A stretch of 64,000 bases of DNA from Flammula alnicola (Eukaryota > Basidiomycota > Agaricomycetes > Agaricales > Strophariaceae): contig JADNRV010000003.1 in the NCBI GenBank assembly GCA_015499995.1, positions 992,001 to 1,056,000 of the forward strand, in the 5' to 3' direction. Below, piece after piece: positions 58,021 to 64,000 of this stretch; position 1 is the stretch's first letter; each line of letters begins with the position of its first letter. Made by a program: the position numbers and the translations under genes. The notes under the pieces are model-generated. The model saw nothing but the letters and a program-made list of their open reading frames with translations, was not told the DNA's origin and ran no database searches.

Positions 58021-60023
58021 CTATTCGACTTCCTCTCCTGCGCGCTGGTCCGCGCCTCCACCCCATGACTCAATGCTCTCATTTGAGTCTTGTGAGTTGG
58101 CTTGTGGCCTATCCTTTGCGTCTTCCTTGGCGCCACATACGTCCACGGGAGCATTGTCCGCCACTTTGAGCTTGCTTTGTTCAGGTGTGTTAGTGGAATT
58201 CTAAACAATGAAAATGAGTCATAAAGGAGATGCCAAACTATGAATGAAAAACCAGTGTGGATTTAGTGGGCGTTCCCCTTCTAGAAGGAATGAACCGTGG
58301 CGACGGTGACACATCCCGGCTCTCGTCAAGTGGCGAAATATATATGCCATGCCCTGGCGCAAACACAGGCTTTTGGGGCGTAGTTGGATTCTGGGGTTGT
58401 TCCTGTGGGCTAGGAACAACGGAAGAACCACGCGGACGTTGGTAACCTTCTGGAGATGTTAGAAACCGGGATGGACTCGGCGAGATAGGAGGTACAGGAG
58501 AAGAGTGAGGGTCTAGGAAGTGTGAGGATCGTGGCCGTTGTGTTTCGTAACTTTTGATAGCATTCGACAACTCGACTTGGCCAGTTGCATTATAAGTTTC
58601 ATGTTCAGATAGACTACATGCAAAGGCAACGCGTTTAGGAATGTCAGCCACAACCAATTGTTTTCGGTTAAACGGCTTCCATTGAAAGTCGAGGTCATCA
58701 TAGTGGATTTGGAGTCCCGGAGATAGAGGGCCAGAGCTCATAGGATCTTCCGTAGGAGAGTCAAAATGTATGGGAAGCGGAGCACAGTATGCGGGACCAG
58801 GAGTCGCATAAATCTCCGAGAATAGAGGGTTGCAAGCGAGGTCCGGAGGTAATGGGTCAGAATATTCAGAATCGTCAGTGTTGTCTTCATATTGCTCCTG
58901 AATGTCAGTAAAATGAGCAGGGTCAGAATAATAGACGGGTGTATGCGGGCCAGCAAGGCGTGAATCCGTGTCGACGTAGGAATCGGCGGCGTAGAGCGTA
59001 GGAGAAGAAGAGTACATTTGCGGTGCCGGGATAGAGAAAACGGTGGTCGTCTCTGCCGTAGAACTGAGAAGAGATCCAGGTCCGGGAGTCGAGAAAGGAA
59101 TATGTTGTGAAGAAAAGGCCATGTTCGAAGCCAAAAAATTATTATATGCAGCATTTGTGTACTCGATAGGTGCTCCAAGCTGCGGAGACTGGCGAAGGGG
59201 AAAGTCTTCCATTGCCTGGGAGGTGGACTCATTGTGCTTGACTGGCTCTGGTACATTGAAGGCAAACGGGCCCTCAGAAGTTCCAGGAGGAATATGTGAT
59301 TGGTTATCGATTGGTTCAGGTCCGCGAAGTTTGTCAGGTTCGTCAAACGAATTCTGTGCAAGGCTCGGTGGCAGGAGAAGTCGCAGAGGGTGTTTGCAAG
59401 CAAGTGACATAAATGTATTTGCCAACCAAGATGGTAAAGGATTGCAAGTCCTGCTCGAAGAAGAAGACTGGGATATTTCCTGGTAAAGTGGTTATAACAC
59501 AAGACGAAGAAGGTTAAATAAACCTTTGATGCATCGACTTCGCTCGAAGGGTGGCCACCATTGAGGGTAGCATGAGTAGGAGCCATTTCATTCATGTCGT
59601 TGGAGAATAGTTCACTCCTGCGATAATTTGATCTGGGTGGACTATATGCGTCGCTTATAAGTGGGCGCTTTGTTTTCTTGCTCCTGCCCTTGGCAGTCAT
59701 TTCAGAGAATCGCCCGTCTTCGGAGGATGTGGGGTGGGTATGAACGATGGCCATGGTTTCAATCATGTTGTCGAATCGAGAATTTGTGCGGGTTGTCTTT
59801 CGCCGTTTGGGATTCACTTCGTGGTCTGTGCATATCAAACGGTATACGAAACGAAGGGTGGAAATGAAGCCAAGTCAATACTTACCTGAAGGATAACTGC
59901 TGTATTCCAGGCTTAAATGGCAGTAAAAAGAATCGATAAGAATCAAAGATCGTACTCGCGATTAGAGCTTGACGTTCTTTTGTGTGATATAGTAGAAAAA
60001 AGGCGATCTTTAGTTGGCGTCAT
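58021..60023 (-). CDS. Pro/Ser-rich basidiomycete protein of unknown function
   Basis: About 600 residues. The first coding exon is MTPTKDRLFSTISHKRTSSS; introns then join NRDLEYSSYPSDHEVNPKRR and EISQSSSSSRTCNPLPSWLA. The long middle exon is rich in Pro, Ser, Tyr and Asp (PTLYAADSYVDTDSRLAGPH; EDNTDDSEYSDPLPPDLACN). A more ordered block is LQIHYDDLDFQWKPFNRKQL with VVADIPKRVAFACSLSEHET. The last exon ends IESWGGGADQRAGEEVE. A nuclear or regulatory role is possible from the basic KRRKTTR near the start, but nothing definite can be said. The junction before the last exon uses a weak GTTTTT donor. Head to head with the gamma-glutamyltransferase gene, ATGs 141 bases apart. Confidence 0.72.
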
Positions 60024-60163
60024 TTGTGGTCAAGATGAAGCCTTGAACTTAGTTGTGTTGGGAAGTGACATTGGAGCGGGCCGATTACCCGGAGCAACAG
60101 GGGAACTTCGTTGAGCATTCACGCGACTCCTCTGCTCTACCTTGGTACCTTGACCCTCAAACC

Positions 60164-62522
60164 ATGGGGGCCACGAAAGCAGAGATCATTAGCCCTGATG
60201 GACTTGGCCTTTTACCTTTGAACTACACCTCCCTACAACCCCGAACCCGTCAGAATACTCGACGTGTAACGTTCAGACGGCTTATCTTAGTCGGCTTCGT
60301 TTTCTTGACACTTGTTGGCTACAATCACTGGAACTGCGGGTCCAAACACCTTCCTCACTTCGAGAAGGTCAGAAATCCTGCATACCTCATTCATGCTCGC
60401 AACGGAGCAGTCGCGTCTGAGAATAAGAGATGCTCTGATATCGGGGTCGAGGTGCTGAAGGAAGGCGGAAATGCCGTCGATGCCGTTATCGCTGCCACTT
60501 TTTGTATTGGTGTCGTGAACATGTTTTCGTGAGTTTCTTCAAAGCTGTTAGTCACTGTGCATACTGAAGGCTATTCAGGTCAGGTATTGGGGGTGGTGGT
60601 TTTATGACCGTTCGTATTCCTCCTACCAACGCATCTACCAAATCAGAGGTCTATACCATCGACTTCAGAGAAACTGCTCCAGCTTTGGCGAACACCACTA
60701 TGTATAAATCCAACCCAATGTCGGCAGTGTTTGGTGGTTTAGCCGTGGGGGTACCTGGGGAAGTTCGTGGCCTGGAGGAAGCTCATCGTCTCTGGGGTTC
60801 GCTGCCTTGGGGGAGATTGGTCAAGCCAAGTATCACTTTGGCTAAAGGCTGGAAGGTTGATAAAGAACTTGGAAGAAGAATACCGGTCAACCATATATTT
60901 CATCCGTCATCTTGTAATCTCTGACATCCCATTTTGCAGTGGTTCGCCGATTTGATGTTAAAAAATCCGGATTGGAGTGCTATATTTGCCCCAAAGGGTA
61001 GATTTTTGAAAGAAGGCGAAACCATATCTCGTACTAATCTCTCTCGTACTTTGTCGGCGATTGCCCAAGAAGGGGCCAACGCTCTCTATACAGTACGCCA
61101 TGACCTCTCTTCGTTCATAGATCTTTTAACTCATCCATTTAGGGCCCAATTGCGGACTCTATTGTACGGAAAGCGCGGCTCACGGGTGGTATCCTTTCCC
61201 ACAAGATCTGGAGAGTTATTCGGTTAAAGTGGACCGCGCCTTAGAGGGAACATATCGTGGTAGAAAGGTGTATACTTCACACGCACCTACCTCAGGACCG
61301 GGTATGTTTATTTTACTTCTGCAAGACAATATGGCACTAATGAACATCAGTCTTGCTCCATATGTTGAATTTAATTGAAAACTTCGAGATGGAGGAAAGA
61401 AGTGGCCTCAATGTCCATAGACTTATAGAAGTAATGAAATTTGGGTTCGCTGCACGGTATGTTCATACTTTTTGTTTGTTCGCTGTCAGACTGAAGGGTT
61501 TATAGAACCAAGGTTTGCGACCCGCGGTTCACTAACGATACTTACCAAATTGACGAGATACCAACCAAACCATTTGCACAAGAAATACTCAAGAGTATCA
61601 CTGATGTATGTTAACAATTAATTCTTTTTTAAAAAGGCATTCTTTCTTAATGGCCATGTGAGGACCGGACTCATCCACCAGAATATTACAATCCAATTTT
61701 CGATATCAAGATCGATCATGGAACTGTAAGGACAGTTTAATGCCTGCTATACAATGCTGACTCATGATTTTTTCGAATTATTAGAGCCATACTTCAGTGG
61801 TTGACAAGGATGGCATGGCTGTGGCTTTGACCTCTACTGTTAACCTCGTCTTTGGGTCCCAGGTTCTCGACCCTGAGACAGGTATCATCTTGAACGATGA
61901 GATGGACGATTTCTCTACTCCTGGTGTTCCAAACCAATTTGGCCTGTATCCTTCACCGTGTAAGAAATTTTTGTTTCATGTATCATATTAATTATGTAAC
62001 CTCTCTATACAGACAACTTTCCTGAACCCGGAAAACGTCCGTTGTCCTCGACGGCTCCCACTATCATTGAACATCCAGATGGGTCATTTTACCTTGCAAT
62101 AGGAGGCTCTGGTGGCTCTCGCATTTTTGGCTCGGTCTTCCAGGTTCTCCTCAACCTTGACTGGGGCATGGATGTTAGTGAGGCAATAGAGTTTGGACGT
62201 TTACATGATCAGCTTTATCCGCTGGTTGTAGATGCAGATGACGTCTACCCACAGGACATTCTTAGCGATCTGAAAGGACGCGGACATAACGTGACAGGTC
62301 AATCTCAGCCTTTTGAGCTGCAAACGATGCTTGATGTTCTTTCTCCCATAGTTTCCGATATTAATCGCGTTGCTGCCGTGATTCAAGCCGTCCTGCGCAA
62401 AGACTCTATTATCTCTGGTACGTTGATTCTCAACTCAAGCTATTTTTGTACTCTTATGACACTTCCCGCGCATGACAGCTGCGAGCGACTCTAGAAAAAA
62501 TGGAATTGCTGCTGGATACTAA
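60164..62522 (+). CDS. Gamma-glutamyltransferase (glutathione hydrolase)
   Basis: A short cytosolic tail and signal anchor ([20 protein letters not shown]) precede the Ntn-hydrolase domain. Large-subunit motifs: [64 protein letters not shown] and [20 protein letters not shown]. The autocleavage site and catalytic Thr are in [20 protein letters not shown], after an intron near 61735-61785. The small subunit has [31 protein letters not shown] and GGSGGSRI. The last exon ends [13 protein letters not shown]. It cleaves glutathione and gamma-glutamyl compounds at the cell surface or vacuole and is a component of sulfur and glutathione recycling. About nine introns, no breaks. Confidence 0.93.
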
Positions 62523-63237
62523 CTCGATAATGATAATTTCACCGAATAGATTATTGCGTTCTATACTACAACAGGTGATAATAGATAATGTCGGTGTTCA
62601 GAAGACTCATGATGCTCAGAAACCTCGTTAGTGCAACCTTTGTTGACGCTGATATGCCCTGGCTCTTGGCCCGCGAGGCGATGTGCTTGGCCGACCCATT
62701 GTGGCGCTCTGCAGCCTCTCTGTCTATTATTTCTTTCAGCGTTTGGCTCGCGCAGAGTAATGATACGGCTGCTTTTTTTCGCGCCTTCTCGCAATTAACC
62801 TAGTCAGATGGATGGTCAGTTGGATATATGGGTCAGGTTTGTGCCTACCATCCTCCCAGTTTCCTTGGTCTAATGCCCAGCATTCCACTAGATTCATCAC
62901 GTTTGCATTAGGAAGTCGATCTGTTTATGCTGGTGTCGCAATCTTCTGACAATGTGAAAAGGCACTCATCCTCCGGAGTGGAAACGAGCCGCTGGTTGTC
63001 GCGGCAGCTCGCCGCCGTTATCGCAGGTTTGCTGGGCTGCGAAAAGTTGGTATGATCAATGCTTAGGACTCGGATTTTTAAAATAATATCTTTTGTTAGT
63101 CAACTATGTCGCTATTGCAAAGACGATATGTCCTCAAAGGACAATTTGAGGAACAACCTCTGCCGATCGTCTGCACCAACAATCGAATGAAGGTATGTCA
63201 TAGCGACCCGTTGTATCTCACAGCAAGTCAATACAGA
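62523..63237. other. Intergenic region, no gene recognised
   Basis: Downstream of the gamma-glutamyltransferase gene. Open frames on both strands at 62561-62803 and around 62940-63060 show no family. They could be further decayed parts of the mannanase-like gene to the right, but no matching motif was seen. Confidence 0.5.
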
Positions 63238-63690
63238 TCGCATGCAACAACTACATTACGAACTTGTTCTGGCGATACATGAACCATCCTGTTCTTATGG
63301 CCTGGGAACTCGCACATGAGCCAAGGTGTAAGAGAAGCACAGGGTATGACACCGTTCCTCTAGGCCTTGACCATGTGGGGTTGGTGCTCACTTTTATTTC
63401 TCTTTGGCCACGACCTTCGGATCTTCCAGGCCTTCTTATATAGTGCCATAGTGCCACCATCACCACACGGACTAAAGAAATATCTGCATACATGCATCAA
63501 GTTGTTTGACAGTCATCTTGTGACCCATGGTGAAGAAGGTTCTTACACTCCGACATATCCAGCTTGGTAAGTTTTCATAATTCCAATGGGAGTATGTCAG
63601 GTCCGACAGCTAATTTTCGGGTCTTAGGGTGGCGAAGGTATCGTTGTTGACGTCTACTTGTTTACTTGTGGAGAAATCCTCTTGCCATTG
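63238..63690 (+). pseudogene. Remains of a GH5 endo-beta-1,4-mannanase gene
   Basis: Exon-like pieces match fungal GH5 mannanases: ACNNYITNLFWRYMNHPVLM with AWELAHEPRCKRSTG (63238-63340), where WELAxEPRC contains the acid/base Glu; then CHSATITTRTKEISAYMHQV (about 63450-63505); then DSHLVTHGEEGSYTP in a different frame; then GGEGIV after an intron. The frame breaks at about 63501-63508 (GTTGTTTGAC), and no N-terminal part, signal peptide or following core strand is readable. That points to a decayed copy. If the break were an assembly error, a gene could still be present, but the missing parts argue against it. Confidence 0.6.
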
Positions 63691-64000
63691 TCCATTGTAA
63701 GTTGTCTGCGCCACGCCCACAGGGGGGTAGCAGTTGGTACCGGGTGCAGACCATGGCAATGTGCCGCAATCCCTCGCTGTCCTTACAATAATAACTTTGA
63801 CCGCAGCATGGTGGTTACAATTTGGATCCGGCTGTTCATTTGTCTAGTCATAGCCCGGGCACCAGGATCAGGAGAACAATATCTAGGCCTTGGGCGTACA
63901 GTCGATCGAGGACCACCTTATGTTGAAAAACAAAGTCGTGAAGCTTGCAATCCTGGGGCGGTTTGCGTCTAGGAACAACAAGGACACCATCCAGTGCACC
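63691..64000. other. Right window edge, nothing recognised
   Basis: Sequence after the mannanase-like remains shows an open frame on the plus strand to 63972 but no family similarity and no codon pattern I would trust. Confidence 0.45.

Noticed and set aside
59043..59486. Plus-strand open frame of 147 codons
   Set aside because: Antisense to the long middle exon of the Pro/Ser-rich gene at 58021-60023; no motifs of its own.

Overview
The window is eukaryotic and almost certainly from a mushroom-forming basidiomycete (Agaricomycetes). Genes are dense and split by many short introns of about 45-65 bases, nearly all GT-AG. Several families are typical of that class: a DUF6533 seven-helix protein, a secreted CBM1 protein, a DEP-DEP-RGS regulator of the FlbA/Sst2/Thn1 type, a 76-residue proteinase inhibitor I9 and a membrane-anchored GH18 chitinase. 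No rRNA, tRNA, CRISPR array, insertion sequence or intact transposon was recognised. All exon structures are my own reading of frames and splice sites; they have not been checked against transcripts.

Layout, left to right. 0-11.4 kb: 3'-truncated membrane protein of a RING-finger family (-), a charged coiled-coil protein ending in a J-like HPD motif (-), a GTPBP1-type GTPase (+), a KRE6/SKN1 beta-glucan synthesis protein (+) and a secreted CBM1 protein (-). 11.4-13.3 kb: the largest gap. 13.3-24.5 kb: DUF6533 membrane protein (+), GH18 chitinase (+), a four-helix membrane protein (-), a PNS1/choline-transporter-like protein (-), a PTC1-like PP2C (-) and a BZW/5MP translation regulator (+). 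24.6-33 kb: Zn2Cys6 transcription factor (-), MYND zinc-finger protein (+), MND1 (-) and a cytochrome P450 (+). 33-47.7 kb: a large Ser/Pro-rich protein (-), complex I NDUFS7 with an apparent frameshift (-), a PAS-kinase-like kinase (-), an AlkA-type DNA glycosylase (-), the I9 inhibitor (+), the RGS protein (-) and a basidiomycete protein of unknown function (-). 48-64 kb: a TDT-family transporter (+), type II PI 4-kinase (+), a CUS2/TAT-SF1 splicing factor (-), the complex I 21 kDa subunit (-), a UPF0643 protein (+), an unknown Pro/Ser-rich protein (-), a gamma-glutamyltransferase (+) and the remains of a GH5 mannanase (+).

Most of the window is housekeeping and signalling. The wall-related genes (KRE6/SKN1, CBM1 protein, chitinase) lie together at 7.6-17.1 kb, but they are not in one orientation and nothing shows they are co-regulated. 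I found no clearly new multi-gene system. The best leads are a one-base loss in the conserved C-terminus of NDUFS7, a GC-AG intron inside the cellulose-binding module, the unassigned domain attached to that module, the degraded mannanase, and catalytic domains interrupted by low-complexity inserts (PP2C and the kinase).
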